NCBI RefSeq assembly: GCF_002118315.1
Contig: NZ_MTSZ01000002.1
Location: 310,001-374,000 of the forward strand
Direction of reading: 5' to 3'
DNA: 64,000 bases
Origin: Kiloniella majae
GTDB taxonomy: Bacteria > Pseudomonadota > Alphaproteobacteria > Kiloniellales > Kiloniellaceae
Part shown: piece after piece, positions 1 to 9,970 of the stretch
How the letters are laid out: each line of letters opens with the position of its first letter
How positions within the stretch are numbered: the first letter of the stretch is position 1
Notes under the pieces: model-generated
The model's input: the letters and a program-made list of their open reading frames with translations, nothing else
What the model was told of the DNA's origin: nothing
Database searches by the model: none
Position numbers and translations under genes: made by a program

Positions 1-1922
1 GCACTCAGGTAAATAACATCATCTGTTACTTTACCATCAACGATTTTACGATACGGGCTTTCGATGAAACCATAAGGGTTCACACGCGCAAAAGTCGCAA
101 GGGAGTTGATCAAACCAATGTTTGGTCCCTCAGGCGTTTCAATCGGGCAAATACGTCCGTAGTGCGTTGCATGCACGTCACGAACCTCAAAACCAGCACG
201 CTCACGTGTCAGACCGCCAGGGCCCAACGCAGAAACACGGCGCTTGTGCGTAATTTCTGAAAGTGGGTTTGTTTGGTCCATAAACTGTGAAAGCTGAGAA
301 GATCCGAAGAATTCGCGGATAGCAGCAGCAACAGGTTTCGCGTTGATCAGGTCATGCGGCATAACCGTATCGATCTCAACAGAACTCATACGCTCCTTGA
401 TCGCACGTTCCATACGCAGGAGACCTACGCGGAACTGGTTTTCCATCAACTCACCAACGGAACGAACACGACGGTTACCGAGGTGATCGATATCATCAAT
501 CTCACCTTTACCATCTTTCAACTCACAGAGAATCTTGACGATCTCCATAATGTCTTCGCGACGTAAGGTACGAAGCTGATCATCCGTCTCAAAATCAAGA
601 CGTGCGTTCATTTTCACACGACCAACAGAAGAAAGATCATAACGCTCTGAATCAAAGAACAGACCGTTGAACATTTTCTCAGCAGCTTCAAGGGTCGGTG
701 GCTCACCCGGGCGCATCACACGATAGATGTCCAGAAGAGCATCTTCACGTGTCGCATTCTTATCCGCAGCAAGTGTATTACGGATATACGGGCCAACCTT
801 CACATTATCAATACCGAGAACTTCAATTTCAGAAAGTCCTGTACCGGCGAGTTCTTCCAGAAGCTCTTCGGTGATTTCCTCACCAGCTTCACAAATAACT
901 TCACCAGTGGATGCATTGATGTGATCGTTCGCAATGTAAGACCCGAAAAGGTCATCACCAGGAACAAAGATATCAGTCAGGCCACCATCAACAAGCTTAC
1001 GAATTTGACGAGGAGTCAGTTTTGTGCCTGCTTCCGCAGCAACATCACCTGTCTTTGCATCAATAAGATCGTTGTTAAGCTTAACACCCTTCAAGGCTTC
1101 AGCATCAAAAGGACGCTTCCAACCGTTGCCGGATTTTTCATAAGTCACAGTGTCATAGAAGAAGTTCAACAGATCTTCTGGAGACATTCCCTGTGCTTCT
1201 TGAGGATCAAGAACTTCGTTTGCTTCTTCAAGCTCAGCGCGACGAAGTGCAGTCTCTGCATTGTCAAGCGCGAGCAATAGCGTTGTCGCAGGAAGCTTAC
1301 GGCGGCGATCGATACGAACATAGACAAGGTCTTTCGCATCAAATTCAAGGTCAAGCCAAGAACCACGGTAAGGGATAACGCGAGCAGCAAACAGGAATTT
1401 ACCTGATGAATGGGTTTTGCCACGATCATGGTCAAAGAACACACCAGGGCTACGGTGCATCTGAGAAACGATTACACGCTCAGTACCATTAACAACAAAT
1501 GTACCGTAACGTGTCATCATCGGCAGATCACCCATGTAAACATCTTGCTCTTTGATGTCACGGATTGATCTTGCGCCGGTATCTTCGTCTACGTCCCAAA
1601 CGACCAGTCTCAAGGTAACCTTGAGAGGTGCAGCATAGGTAATGCCACGCTGTTGGCATTCTTCTACGTCAAACTTAGGTTGTTCCAGCTCGTAACGCAG
1701 AAACTGCAGTTCAGACTTTTCAGCAAAATCCTTGATCGAAAAAATCGATTCAAATACTTCTTGAAGTCCGGTAGTTTTGCGCTCAGCAGCAGGAACGCCT
1801 ACCTGTAGGAACTGATCGTAAGATGCCTTCTGAACTTCAATCAAATTAGGCATAGTGCTCACTTCCGTGATACGCCCGAAGTCCTTGCGAATGCGCTTGC
1901 GACCCGTAAACGATCTCGCCAT
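1..1922 (-). CDS. rpoB: DNA-directed RNA polymerase subunit beta (N-terminal ~640 residues; runs off the left edge)
   Basis: This encodes the amino-terminal half of RNA polymerase beta, part of the catalytic core of transcription. Translating the minus strand from the ATG at 1922 gives [18 protein letters not shown] and continues unbroken to position 1. The rifampicin pocket lies at about 200-330: [17 protein letters not shown], then [13 protein letters not shown]. The Asp, His and Ser equivalent to E. coli 516, 526 and 531 are all present, so the region looks wild type (rifampicin-sensitive residues; inference). The start is supported by a GAGGA ribosome site about 10 bases upstream. It follows rplL by 230 bases, the usual rplKAJL-rpoBC order. 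The C-terminal half and rpoC lie outside the window. Confidence 0.98.
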   Translation of the reverse strand, partial: MARSFTGRKRIRKDFGRITEVSTMPNLIEVQKASYDQFLQVGVPAAERKTTGLQEVFESIFSIKDFAEKSELQFLRYELEQPKFDVEECQQRGITYAAPLKVTLRLVVWDVDEDTGARSIRDIKEQDVYMGDLPMMTRYGTFVVNGTERVIVSQMHRSPGVFFDHDRGKTHSSGKFLFAARVIPYRGSWLDLEFDAKDLVYVRIDRRRKLPATTLLLALDNAETALRRAELEEANEVLDPQEAQGMSPEDLLNFFYDTVTYEKSGNGWKRPFDAEALKGVKLNNDLIDAKTGDVAAEAGTKLTPRQIRKLVDGGLTDIFVPGDDLFGSYIANDHINASTGEVICEAGEEITEELLEELAGTGLSEIEVLGIDNVKVGPYIRNTLAADKNATREDALLDIYRVMRPGEPPTLEAAEKMFNGLFFDSERYDLSSVGRVKMNARLDFETDDQLRTLRREDIMEIVKILCELKDGKGEIDDIDHLGNRRVRSVGELMENQFRVGLLRMERAIKERMSSVEIDTVMPHDLINAKPVAAAIREFFGSSQLSQFMDQTNPLSEITHKRRVSALGPGGLTRERAGFEVRDVHATHYGRICPIETPEGPNIGLINSLATFARVNPYGFIESPYRKIVDGKVTDDVIYLS

Positions 1923-2038
1923 GTCAGTAACGTCCTCGTCCCATTGGGTGTTGACGAAAGGAAGGTTCCCCAACGTCAATAAATTTCTAAACAATCGCCG
2001 GCTACTGTGCCTGTGTTAACCCAGACAAAAAGCACCAG

Positions 2039-2125
2039 CTTCAGGGTAATTTTACGCCTTACCCCTGAAAGGCGCAGAAAACCGGCGCGACACACAGCTA
2101 TCGCTGTGTACCGGCCGGGTTTTCT
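2039..2125 (-). other. Two hairpins in the rplL-rpoB spacer (attenuator or RNA processing site)
   Basis: Two dyads sit in the transcribed spacer. One has arms at 2039-2049 and 2058-2068 (TTCAGGGTAA-type). The other is a long hairpin, outer arms 2076-2085 and 2115-2125 (AGAAAACC-GG with one bulge), inner perfect arms ACACAGC and GCTGTGT around 2092-2109. E. coli has a partial terminator and an RNase III site at this point that set the ratio of L12 to beta. A similar role here is inferred from position only, and no long U run follows. Confidence 0.45.
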
Positions 2126-2152
2126 ATACTGGTAGTGACGCGAGAGCCAAGA

Positions 2153-2527
2153 TTACTTGACTTCTACAGTTGCGCCAGCTGCTTCCAGTTTACCTTTGAT
2201 GTCTTCAGCTTCCGCTTTATCAACACCTTCTTTGATCGCTTTTGGAGCAGATTCAACTAGCTCTTTAGCTTCTTTCAGACCGAGACCTGTAATGCCGCGA
2301 ACTTCTTTAATCACGTTGATTTTCTTTTCACCAACAGACGCAAGAACAACATCAAACTCAGTTTGTTCAGCAGCAGCACCACCAGCGTCACCGCCAGCAG
2401 CAGCAGCAACAGCTACAGGAGCAGCAGCAGATACGCCCCAGTGCTCTTCCAATTTCTTGGAAAGTTCAGCAGCTTCAAGAACTGTCAGTTTAGACAGTTC
2501 GTCAACCAATTTATCAAGATCAGCCAT
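2153..2527 (-). CDS. rplL: 50S ribosomal protein L7/L12
   Basis: This is the flexible stalk protein of the large ribosomal subunit, which recruits translation GTPases and binds L10. The 124 residues match the usual length. The N-terminal dimerisation domain (about 1-34, [19 protein letters not shown]) is followed by an Ala/Gly-rich hinge at about 35-55. The C-terminal factor-binding domain carries the conserved [18 protein letters not shown] stretch. It lies 50 bases downstream of rplJ in the same transcript, and a two-hairpin spacer separates it from rpoB. Confidence 0.98.
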   Translation of the reverse strand: MADLDKLVDELSKLTVLEAAELSKKLEEHWGVSAAAPVAVAAAAGGDAGGAAAEQTEFDVVLASVGEKKINVIKEVRGITGLGLKEAKELVESAPKAIKEGVDKAEAEDIKGKLEAAGATVEVK

Positions 2528-2577
2528 AATAATTCATATCCTCTAAAGGCTTGAACAGAGAAAATTTAACAAAACCG

Positions 2578-3096
2578 TTAAGCAGTTTCGCCTTGAGACC
2601 CGTAGGCACCAAATACGCGTGCTAGCTGACCAGCTGGGGCTTGCGTAACACCTGCAACTTTTGTAGCAGGCGCCTGCAATAGGCCAACCAGTTTGCCGCG
2701 CAATTCGTCGAGTGAAGGTAGGCTAGCAAGAGCCTTAACGCCATCAGCATCAAGGATTGTGTTACCCATCGCACCACCGACAACAGTCAGCTTCTCGTTC
2801 TTCTTGGCGAACTCGACGCAGACTTTAGCCGCTGCAATTGGGTCAACAGATGTCGTAACAGCTGTTGGACCAGAAAACAGTGGCTTCAGTGCCTCAAATT
2901 TCGTGCCGTCAAGAGCAATCTTCGCCAGCCGGTTTTTCGCAACTTTGTAGCTAGCGCCGTTATCCCTTGCGTCTGAACGCAATTCGGAAACTTCTGAAAC
3001 TGTCAGACCAGATTGTTGAGTAACAACAACAAGGCCGGAGTCGTCGAAGACTTCCTTAAGGAAAGCGACGAGCTGTTCTTTCTGTGTACGATCCAC
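2578..3096 (-). CDS. rplJ: 50S ribosomal protein L10
   Basis: This is the base of the ribosomal stalk; it binds 23S rRNA and L7/L12 dimers. The protein has 172 residues, a normal length. It begins MDRTQKEQLVAFLKEVF and contains YKVAKNRLAKIA, typical of the RNA-binding domain. The C-terminal helix (RGKLVGLLQAPATK onward) is where L7/L12 dock. The start is GTG at 3096, supported by a GGAG site five bases upstream. The 328-base leader ahead of it is likely the target of L10-based feedback. Confidence 0.98.
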   Translation of the reverse strand: MDRTQKEQLVAFLKEVFDDSGLVVVTQQSGLTVSEVSELRSDARDNGASYKVAKNRLAKIALDGTKFEALKPLFSGPTAVTTSVDPIAAAKVCVEFAKKNEKLTVVGGAMGNTILDADGVKALASLPSLDELRGKLVGLLQAPATKVAGVTQAPAGQLARVFGAYGSQGETA

Positions 3097-3424
3097 GGTA
3101 GCTCCGCTCGTTTTTTTGACCTAACTCAAATGGACTCAACCAAATGAATTCAGATCGATTTGCACGAGAACCCCTCATCACTAGAAGGATTCGGTTCGCC
3201 TGTCCTGGAAGTTCAAGCCTTACACAACCGGAGGACCCGGCGTGCTATAACTCGCTTCCCGTCTATGTAGGCCCCACAAGGACTTAAGCTCCGCCGAAGC
3301 GCAACACCCACAGTCTCGGACAGGTCGCAACAGAATTAAAAATTCTGCTGCAGGAACAGCGGAAGAACGAATTCTCCCGCTGAGTGATGCCCTAATACAC
3401 CAAAAATTTCTCTACGTACAGAGA
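3097..3424 (-). promoter_or_regulatory. rplJ leader (candidate L10 autoregulatory RNA) with internal hairpin
   Basis: This is the 328-base gap between rplA and rplJ and holds no reading frame. On the minus strand a strong hairpin has 11-base arms at 3327-3337 and 3341-3351, followed by a G-rich segment (GACCTGTCCGAGACTGTGGG around 3307-3326) and further complementary segments down to about 3190. Position and length agree with the L10 leader, where the L10-L12 complex represses its own mRNA. The assignment rests on context; I cannot confirm the consensus fold by eye. Confidence 0.5.
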
Positions 3425-4123
3425 TTACTCTGCAGAAAGTGAAGAAACTTCCAGTTTAACGCCTGGACCCATCGTGGATGAGATCGCAACGCGCTTTACA
3501 TATGTACCTTTAGCGCCAGCTGGCTTCGCTTTGTTGATCGCGGCTACGAACGCGCGAACGTTCTCAACCAGCTGATCTTCACCAAAGCTCATCTTGCCAA
3601 TACCAGCGTGAACAATACCGGCTTTCTCGGCACGGAATTCAACCTGACCGGATTTAGCAGCTTCAACAGCGCCCTTCACGTCAGGAGTAACAGTACCAAG
3701 TTTCGGGTTTGGCATAAGACCGCGAGGACCAAGAACCTTACCAAGACGACCAACGATAGCCATCATGTCAGGAGTCGCAATCACACGATCAAAATCCATT
3801 TCGCCGCCCTGGATCTTTTCCATAAGATCTTCAGCACCAACGATTTCCGCACCAGCTTCTTTCGCTTCTTCAGCTTTAGCATCACGAGCAAAAACAGCAA
3901 CACGAACAGATTTACCAGTACCGTGCGGCAATGGAACAACGCCACGAACGTTCTGATCAGCGTGACGCGGGTCAACACCCAGGTTCATCGCGATTTCCAG
4001 AGTTTCGTCGAACTTTGTTTTTGCATGAGCTTTGATGTGCTTTACAGCGTCACCAAGATCATAATGCTTTTCGCGGTCAAGACCTTCATAGGCGCTTGCA
4101 ATACGCTTACCTTTTTTCGCCAT
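3425..4123 (-). CDS. rplA: 50S ribosomal protein L1
   Basis: L1 binds 23S rRNA near the E site and helps release deacylated tRNA. The 232 residues match the family length. Signature segments include [15 protein letters not shown] and the C-terminal [14 protein letters not shown]. The gene begins four bases after rplK stops, so the two are translationally close. In many bacteria L1 represses the rplKA message; no clear L1 site was identified here. Confidence 0.98.
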   Translation of the reverse strand: MAKKGKRIASAYEGLDREKHYDLGDAVKHIKAHAKTKFDETLEIAMNLGVDPRHADQNVRGVVPLPHGTGKSVRVAVFARDAKAEEAKEAGAEIVGAEDLMEKIQGGEMDFDRVIATPDMMAIVGRLGKVLGPRGLMPNPKLGTVTPDVKGAVEAAKSGQVEFRAEKAGIVHAGIGKMSFGEDQLVENVRAFVAAINKAKPAGAKGTYVKRVAISSTMGPGVKLEVSSLSAE

Positions 4124-4127
4124 GATC

Positions 4128-4556
4128 TTATCCCTTCACTTCCAAGCCCATGGAACGCGCTGTGCCCATGATGATTTGGCTAGCGGCATCCAGATCGTTT
4201 GCGTTCAGATCTACAAGTTTAGTCTGAGCAATTTCACGAACCTGATCCATTGATACAGAACCAACATACCCCTTACCGGTTTCAGAAGAACCCTTAGCAA
4301 GGCCAGCAGCTTTTTTCAGATAGAAACTGGCTGGTGGTGTTTTTGTAACAAATGTGAAAGAACGGTCACTGTAAGCCGTAATGATAACAGGAACAGGAGT
4401 ATTTTTCTCCATGTCGCCTGTAGCAGCATTAAACGCTTTACAGAATTCCATGATGTTAAGACCACGCTGACCAAGCGCAGGACCCACAGGTGGTGATGGA
4501 TTAGCAGCACCAGCAGGGATCTCAAGCTTGATATAGCCTTCGATTTTCTTTGCCAT
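4128..4556 (-). CDS. rplK: 50S ribosomal protein L11
   Basis: L11 forms part of the GTPase-associated centre with 23S rRNA and is needed for RelA activation. The 142 residues match the family length. It shows the N-terminal proline-rich [21 protein letters not shown] motif region (about residues 22-42) and the C-terminal rRNA-binding domain ending [13 protein letters not shown]. It follows nusG by about 100 bases on the same strand and precedes rplA. Confidence 0.98.
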   Translation of the reverse strand: MAKKIEGYIKLEIPAGAANPSPPVGPALGQRGLNIMEFCKAFNAATGDMEKNTPVPVIITAYSDRSFTFVTKTPPASFYLKKAAGLAKGSSETGKGYVGSVSMDQVREIAQTKLVDLNANDLDAASQIIMGTARSMGLEVKG

Positions 4557-4660
4557 TGATTTACCCTCATTTAGTTTGGGTGCGCGGTATGGCTATGGCA
4601 GGCCCACCGCACTAAGAGCAATCACACATGTGATCGCTTAACGAAAAACTTGAAACGATT

Positions 4661-5191
4661 TTACTGCTTCTCGACCTGATCGTATTCCAGCTCAACCGGC
4701 GTTGAACGACCAAAGATAGAGACAGCAACCTTGAGACGGGCTTTTTCTTCGTCGACCTCTTCAACAACACCGTTGAACGAAGCAAACGGACCATCGCTAA
4801 CACGAATAGTTTCACCGACTTCAAATGTAACAGATGGACGTGGACGATCGACACCTTCCTGGACTTGCTGCAGCATTGCCTGCGCTTCCCGCTCGGATAT
4901 CGGTAAAGGACGCCCTTTTCCACCAAGAAAACCTGTAACTTTTGGCGTATCTTTCACCAAGTGCCAGCTCTCATCCGTCAGGTCCATCTTGACCATCACA
5001 TAACCCGGAAAGAACTTACGCTCAGCATTAATACGTTGACCGCGGCGCATCTCAACTACTTCTTCAGTAGGAACCAGCACTTCTTCAAAACGATCTTCCA
5101 TACCTTTTTTGGCAGCCTGCTCACGAATAGATTCAGCTACCTTCTTTTCAAATCCGGAATAGACATGGATTACATACCAACGTGCAGCCAT
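4661..5191 (-). CDS. nusG: Transcription termination/antitermination protein NusG
   Basis: NusG binds the RNA polymerase clamp and links it to Rho or to the ribosome. The 176 residues comprise the NGN domain (about 1-120, [14 protein letters not shown] and [11 protein letters not shown]) and a C-terminal KOW domain ([19 protein letters not shown], about 125-176). The ATG at 5191 lies four bases after the secE stop. The secE-nusG-rplKA order is the common bacterial arrangement. Confidence 0.98.
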   Translation of the reverse strand: MAARWYVIHVYSGFEKKVAESIREQAAKKGMEDRFEEVLVPTEEVVEMRRGQRINAERKFFPGYVMVKMDLTDESWHLVKDTPKVTGFLGGKGRPLPISEREAQAMLQQVQEGVDRPRPSVTFEVGETIRVSDGPFASFNGVVEEVDEEKARLKVAVSIFGRSTPVELEYDQVEKQ

Positions 5192-5195
5192 GATT

Positions 5196-5393
5196 TTACC
5201 CTCCCAGACCTAAGACAAGTTTCACACCCTGATTAAGAACCAAGTCGACGAGAAAAAAGAATGTTGCCGTCAGAGTAACCATCACGAATACCATACCAGT
5301 GGTAACGAGAGTCTCTTTACGGGTTGGCCAGGTAACTTTACTCAGTTCCTGACGGAATTCCTTCATGAGCTGACCGGGGTTGGTCTTTGCCAT
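5196..5393 (-). CDS. secE: Preprotein translocase subunit SecE
   Basis: This is the small membrane subunit that clamps SecY in the SecYEG channel. It has 65 residues with the short amphipathic helix ([17 protein letters not shown], the family signature) and one membrane span (about residues 33-53). I chose the ATG at 5393 rather than the TTG two codons earlier, because an AAGG ribosome site sits at suitable distance. The single-span form is the short version common outside Enterobacteria. Confidence 0.96.
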   Translation of the reverse strand: MAKTNPGQLMKEFRQELSKVTWPTRKETLVTTGMVFVMVTLTATFFFLVDLVLNQGVKLVLGLGG

Positions 5394-5525
5394 TCTCAAA
5401 CGCCTTTGACTTAATGCTCATACAGAGCGGATCGATACAAACTTATTTAGTTATACACCGTTTATTTACAAGAAATAAGATCTGGTGCCAACTATGCCAA
5501 AACCCAGCACATGCTGGGTTCTAAG

Positions 5526-5601
<76 letters not shown>

Positions 5602-5647
5602 ACATTTTGTCGTTGTATCCAAGTGAATCGGAGAAGATCAACTTGGC

Positions 5648-5676
5648 GACGGGGCGTTCTAGCAGGACGCCCCGTC
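5648..5676 (-). other. Perfect 10-base-pair hairpin between tuf and tRNA-Trp
   Basis: Arms GACGGGGCGT (5648-5657) and ACGCCCCGTC (5667-5676) with a nine-base loop. In the direction of tuf transcription no U run follows, so it may be a processing or attenuation hairpin rather than an intrinsic terminator. On the plus strand a T-rich run follows eight bases later, but no plus-strand gene ends here. Confidence 0.5.
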
Positions 5677-5696
5677 CCTATCAACGTTTTTTTATT

Positions 5697-6887
5697 TTAT
5701 TTTGAGATGCTTGAAACGACACCAGCACCAACGGTACGGCCGCCTTCACGGATCGCAAAACGCAGACCATCAGTCATCGCGATTGGTGCGATAAGCTCAA
5801 CGTCCATAGCAATGTTATCACCAGGCATTACCATCTCTGTACCTTCTGGCAGAGAAACAACACCCGTAACATCTGTTGTACGGAAGTAGAACTGTGGACG
5901 ATAGTTAGAGAAGAATGGTGTGTGACGACCACCCTCTTCTTTCGTCAGAATGTAAGCTTCTGCTTTGAAGTTTGTGTGAGGCGTAATGGAACCTGGCTTC
6001 GCAAGAACCTGACCACGCTCAACATCTTCACGGCCAACGCCACGTAGAAGTGCACCAACGTTATCACCAGCTTCACCCTGATCGAGAAGCTTGCGGAACA
6101 TTTCAACACCAGTACAAGTCGTTTTCTGAGTATCGCGGATACCAACGATCTCGATCTCTTCACCAACCTTAAGAACACCTGTCTCAATACGGCCAGTTAC
6201 AACTGTACCACGACCTGAGATAGAGAACACGTCTTCGATAGGCATCAGGAAGTCTTGATCAACCGGACGATCTGGCTGTGGAATGTAGTCATCAACAGCT
6301 TTCATCAGCTCAAGAATCTTCTCGGAACCGATATTCGCATCACGACCTTCTAGTGCTGCCAAAGCAGAACCGGATACGATCGGAATATCGTCGCCCGGGA
6401 AGTCGTAAGAAGATAGAAGCTCACGGATTTCCATTTCAACGAGCTCTAGAAGCTCTTCATCGTCAACCTGGTCAACTTTGTTCATGAAAACAACAAGAGC
6501 AGGAACACCAACCTGACGCGCAAGAAGGATGTGCTCACGTGTCTGTGGCATTGGACCATCAGCTGCGTTAACAACCAGGATAGCACCATCCATCTGAGCA
6601 GCACCAGTGATCATGTTCTTCACATAGTCAGCGTGACCCGGGCAGTCAACGTGAGCATAGTGACGACCTTCTGTCTCATACTCAACGTGTGCTGTAGAAA
6701 TGGTGATACCACGTGCACGCTCTTCTGGTGCCTTATCGATATCTGCAAAATCTGTAGCTTCACCGCCACTTGCTTCTGCCAATACTTTCGTGATCGCAGC
6801 AGTAAGAGTTGTCTTACCATGGTCAACGTGACCAATTGTACCTACGTTACAGTGCGGTTTCGTCCGCTCAAACTTTTCCTTAGCCAT
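5697..6887 (-). CDS. tuf: Elongation factor Tu
   Basis: EF-Tu delivers aminoacyl-tRNA to the ribosome as a GTPase. The 396-residue protein starts [20 protein letters not shown]; the upstream in-frame ATG at 6941 adds 18 residues absent from the family and is not used. GTP-binding motifs are GHVDHGKTT (P-loop), DCPGHADY and NKVD. Domains II and III are complete, ending [15 protein letters not shown]. It follows tRNA-Tyr and tRNA-Gly on the same strand, a classic tRNA-tufB unit. Whether a second tuf copy exists elsewhere cannot be told. Confidence 0.98.
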   Translation of the reverse strand: MAKEKFERTKPHCNVGTIGHVDHGKTTLTAAITKVLAEASGGEATDFADIDKAPEERARGITISTAHVEYETEGRHYAHVDCPGHADYVKNMITGAAQMDGAILVVNAADGPMPQTREHILLARQVGVPALVVFMNKVDQVDDEELLELVEMEIRELLSSYDFPGDDIPIVSGSALAALEGRDANIGSEKILELMKAVDDYIPQPDRPVDQDFLMPIEDVFSISGRGTVVTGRIETGVLKVGEEIEIVGIRDTQKTTCTGVEMFRKLLDQGEAGDNVGALLRGVGREDVERGQVLAKPGSITPHTNFKAEAYILTKEEGGRHTPFFSNYRPQFYFRTTDVTGVVSLPEGTEMVMPGDNIAMDVELIAPIAMTDGLRFAIREGGRTVGAGVVSSISK

Positions 6888-6985
6888 CTCGCCTAATTCC
6901 AGTTCTGATGGACGACCACGCGTCCTCAAGCTCAAATACATTAAAAGCCCGCACTTGAAAGCATGCGAGCTTCAGGGATAAATTT

Positions 6986-7059
6986 TGGAGCGGGTGGGGG
7001 GAATCGAACCCCCATAACTAGCTTGGAAGGCTAGGGCTTTACCACTAAGCTACACCCGC
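6986..7059 (-). tRNA. tRNA-Gly (anticodon TCC)
   Basis: The minus strand gives GCGGGTGTAGCTTAGTGGTA at the 5' end, anticodon loop CTTCCAA, T-loop GGTTCGATTC and an encoded CCA. Acceptor arms GCGGGTG and CACCCGC pair fully. Length is 74 bases. Confidence 0.97.
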
Positions 7060-7098
7060 ATACATCACACGACCTAACTTGATTAACTGAAATGTGGA

Positions 7099-7184
7099 TG
7101 GTGGAGGGAGTTGGATTCGAACCAACGTAGGCAGACGCCAGCGGATTTACAGTCCGCCCCCTTTAGCCACTCGGGCATCCCTCC
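7099..7184 (-). tRNA. tRNA-Tyr (anticodon GTA)
   Basis: The minus strand begins GGAGGGATGCCCGAGTGGCT, has the anticodon GTA in ACTGTAAATC, and a long variable arm as expected for tyrosine. The T-arm and encoded CCA are present. Length is 86 bases. It is the first gene of the tRNA-Tyr/tRNA-Gly/tuf unit and is divergent from rlmB. Confidence 0.97.
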
Positions 7185-7378
7185 ATGTTATCCACGCAAC
7201 CTCTAGGGAGAGGCTTCAGCTACCGAGCATTTCGGTGTGCGTTGATGATGCGAAATATGTTCATTTCCAGACGCATGTCAACTGGAAGATCCATAAAAAT
7301 ATCATCATTCCTGTTTTTTTCTTCGCGACGAACTGTCATATAGACCATGAAACTAAAACTCCGGAGCAAACGACTGTC

Positions 7379-8242
7379 ATGGCAAAGCCCAAAAAACTGC
7401 GAAAAAAGAACTCTTCACAACGCTCAGGTAAAAAAGAAAATCCCGGAGCAGGAAATTTATGGCTCTATGGTATTCATGCCGTCCTTGCAGCACTTGGGAA
7501 TCCAAATCGACAGATAAAACGATTCGCAATCACGCCGGACACGAAGTCCAAACTAGAATCGGAACTGGCTGAAATCGAATACGAAACGGAACGCAAACTT
7601 GTTCCCGATCATGTTGCCAATACTGATCTGAACGAACTACTTCCCCCCGGCGCAGTTCACCAGGGAATTGCCTGTCTCGCATCGGCTTTGGAAGAGACCT
7701 ATATAGAAGACGTCCTGACCGAAGTTAAATTGGCGGAACGTGCCGCCGGCAAAAAAGGTGATGAAGATTGGGAGTTTCAGGCAGAAGGCCGAACAGTTCT
7801 CTTAATCCTCGACCAAGTCACAGACCCACAGAACGTCGGGGCGATTTTACGTTCTGCCGCTGCATTTGGTGCCAAGGCCGTTATTACTACCGACAGGAAT
7901 TCAGCACAGCCAACCGGATCACTTGCCAAAGCTGCTTCGGGGGCACTTGAACACATCCCTTATGTTGGCGTCACCAATCTGGTTCGTGCTGTAGAACAAA
8001 TTAAAGAAGCTGGTTTCTGGTGTTACGGGCTTGCCGGCGAAGGAGAGAAGGTACTGTCAGACGCTCTGCCAGCAAACGGCAAAATCGCTCTTATTATGGG
8101 AGCAGAAGGCACAGGCCTTAGACGCCTCACTCGCGAACACTGTGATATGCTGGTCAATCTGCCAACCTCTGATGCCTTTGGCGTGCTGAATGTTTCCAGC
8201 GCTGCCGCGGTTGCTCTTTATGAAACAGCTCGAAGTAAATAA
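7379..8242 (+). CDS. rlmB: 23S rRNA (guanosine-2'-O)-methyltransferase, TrmH/SpoU family
   Basis: This enzyme likely methylates the ribose of G2251 in the 23S P-loop, using S-adenosylmethionine. The 287 residues contain an N-terminal substrate-binding domain (WLYGIHAVLAALGNPNR) and the knotted SPOUT domain with motif 1 (DPQNVGAILRSAAAFG), motif 2 (IMGAEGTGLRRLTREH) and motif 3 (LNVSSAAAVALYE). I chose the ATG at 7379; the longer frame reaching back to 7094 would read through tRNA-Tyr antisense. The first 20 residues are very basic (MAKPKKLRKKN), suiting RNA binding. It is a single gene with a hairpin terminator candidate downstream. Confidence 0.93.
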   Translation: MAKPKKLRKKNSSQRSGKKENPGAGNLWLYGIHAVLAALGNPNRQIKRFAITPDTKSKLESELAEIEYETERKLVPDHVANTDLNELLPPGAVHQGIACLASALEETYIEDVLTEVKLAERAAGKKGDEDWEFQAEGRTVLLILDQVTDPQNVGAILRSAAAFGAKAVITTDRNSAQPTGSLAKAASGALEHIPYVGVTNLVRAVEQIKEAGFWCYGLAGEGEKVLSDALPANGKIALIMGAEGTGLRRLTREHCDMLVNLPTSDAFGVLNVSSAAAVALYETARSK

Positions 8243-8271
8243 GGGACGAAGGAAGCGCCATCTGTATTCAG

Positions 8272-8312
8272 TTTTACCTGACGACATCACCTACTTATGT
8301 CGTTAGGTAAAA
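8272..8312 (+). terminator. Long hairpin downstream of rlmB
   Basis: Arms TTTTACCTGACGACAT (8272-8287) and ATGTCGTTAGGTAAAA (8297-8312) pair over 16 positions with one G-U. A T-rich tract comes only about 20 bases later, so this may act as a terminator or as a 3'-end stabilising structure. Confidence 0.55.
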
Positions 8313-8401
8313 TTGTTGCGATTTGCCTATTTGTTTTTTTTCGCCTAAGACTGCCTACCGCAAATTGATTACGTAAACATTTGTCCAGTTTGCAAAATAC
8401 A

Positions 8402-8416
8402 CCTAACTAAGTTAGG
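8402..8416 (+). promoter_or_regulatory. 15-base palindrome upstream of the TetR gene (candidate operator)
   Basis: CCTAACTAAGTTAGG is a perfect palindrome around its central A, placed 112 bases before the TetR start in an otherwise gene-free stretch. TetR proteins typically bind such dyads at their own promoters. A closely related dyad (CCTAAT-CAA-ATTAGG) occurs at 26760-26774 before a GNAT gene. Binding is inferred. Confidence 0.5.
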
Positions 8417-8527
8417 GTGAAATAATAACGAGCGAAAAATATCGCCAATAAAAACAATAAAAATGCACCATAAATTAAGTGCACAAAACAATACGACTTT
8501 CGATAATAGCGCCAGCAGAATCAGACA

Positions 8528-9160
8528 ATGCCTCCACCAAAGCGTAATAAATACCTCTCCAGCTCTTTAAGTACACGTGACCTGATTGTCGATGTCGCAG
8601 AGCAACTCATCGCCCAACACGGGGTTGAAGGCCTAAAGCTTAAAGATATTACAAAAGAAATCGGTATTCAGCTCCCTTCCCTTTATGCACACTTTGCGGG
8701 CCGAAGTGCAGTGCTTATTGAGATTGGCAAGCGCATACTCGAAGGCATTGTACAAGATTTTGACGAAATCGAAAATCTTCCGCCACGTGAAGCTCTGAGA
8801 GAACATACACGTTTAATGGTGCGTCGCTGTACAACAAATAGAGCCCATGTTCTTGTCTTGCTTGCTGATTTTGCAGCCCCTCAAGGTATTGATGCCCTTA
8901 ATGCAAACGAAGCTATTCTTTATCCCTATTACGAACGTCTCACCGCCGTTCTGGAAAAGGGACGGGAAGAAGGTCTGTTCAACAAGGTCGAAACAGAAGA
9001 GTTCATCGCTAATCGCCTCGGCATTATTTTGGTCAACATCGCCTTTGCTTCGCTTAAAACAGGTGTTTTCACAGAAAAACAAGCTGCCCGCCTGGAAATC
9101 AACGCCCTTGCCCAGATTGATTCGATGCTAACGGATGGCGACAATAGACCAAATACATAA
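8528..9160 (+). CDS. TetR/AcrR family transcriptional regulator
   Basis: This is a one-component repressor of 210 residues. The N-terminal helix-turn-helix domain is clear: STRDLIVDVAEQLIAQHG, then LKLKDITKEIGIQLPSLYAHF (residues about 16-57). The C-terminal ligand domain is not diagnostic of a specific inducer. The neighbours give no obvious target operon, so it may act on itself through the palindrome at 8402-8416 or on distant genes. The ribosome site is weak. A dyad follows the gene at 9186-9230. Confidence 0.9.
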   Translation: MPPPKRNKYLSSSLSTRDLIVDVAEQLIAQHGVEGLKLKDITKEIGIQLPSLYAHFAGRSAVLIEIGKRILEGIVQDFDEIENLPPREALREHTRLMVRRCTTNRAHVLVLLADFAAPQGIDALNANEAILYPYYERLTAVLEKGREEGLFNKVETEEFIANRLGIILVNIAFASLKTGVFTEKQAARLEINALAQIDSMLTDGDNRPNT

Positions 9161-9303
9161 AGCCCAATACATAAAATTAAGAAGCCGTGATGCCAAAAGA
9201 TATCATTTCCAATAGCTTTTGGGCATCACGCAACCTGTAATATGTATGAAGAAAGATTGTAGAGATCGTAAGATAGAAGCTATCAAAACTTCGAAGTTTC
9301 CTC

Positions 9304-9699
9304 CTAAGATTGCTTCACGTCGGCCAGATGCCATAGCTTGGCAACAATGCGCCACCCTTCCCTGCCCCTGACAAAACACAAATGATCGACGAATATATTT
9401 TCATGTATCCGCAGGCGAACCTTCACTGTCGCACATTTACTTGAGAGCCAATCAATCATAATGATTTCATCTTCTCTGTCCTGCCCTTTACTCGCGGGCG
9501 AAACACGTTTTGAGATAACATCACGATAATCGGCAATAGGATCAACTGTTGTATCTCCTTCGTCTGCGTCAAATAGACTGGATGCAGGGTGAAACACCTG
9601 ATCAAAAAGATGAAGGTCACAATAGTAGAGAGCTTTGAAATAAACCTCGATCGCATCAAGTAAATCGGTATTAGATAATAGCGTTTTATTATTTGGCAT
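9304..9699 (-). CDS. NTF2-like / SnoaL-like small protein (putative lumazine-binding family)
   Basis: The 131-residue protein has the layout of the nuclear transport factor 2 fold: an N-terminal helix (DLLDAIEVYFKALYYCDLHLFDQVFHP) followed by strands with a typical ATVKVRLRIHENIFVDHLCF and ending GWRIVAKLWH. Members of this fold include enzymes and binding proteins, and sequence alone does not fix the role. No signal peptide, so cytoplasmic. It lies alone between a TetR gene and a HAD gene. Confidence 0.7.
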   Translation of the reverse strand: MPNNKTLLSNTDLLDAIEVYFKALYYCDLHLFDQVFHPASSLFDADEGDTTVDPIADYRDVISKRVSPASKGQDREDEIIMIDWLSSKCATVKVRLRIHENIFVDHLCFVRGREGWRIVAKLWHLADVKQS

Positions 9700-9970
9700 A
9701 ACGTACCCTTTTGAAAAAAGAAATGATCTTCAAAAGAATATTGCCTGATAAAATCCCTGCCAGATCCAATACTGCCAAATACCGTAAAGGTCGTGCCAAA
9801 GGCGTTCAGGATTAATGAGAAAGAGAATTTATTCTGCTTTTATATGTTCCAAAAACTTCAAAACAGATATTCAAAACAGATAAATGTCAGAACGAGCTCA
9901 AGCATATCTGTTAAAAGATTGATGATGGTGTATAATTCTGATGATATCACTCTTTCCCTGAAAGTTTTTC

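Noticed and set aside
2157-2546. 129-codon frame antisense to rplL
   Set aside because: Ala/Ser-rich mirror of the L7/L12 hinge.
6888-6941. 18-residue extension of EF-Tu
   Set aside because: EF-Tu starts [10 protein letters not shown] in this family; the extension is the untranslated leader.
7094-7378. N-terminal extension of the rlmB reading frame
   Set aside because: It runs antisense through tRNA-Tyr and has no family similarity; the ATG at 7379 gives a normal length.
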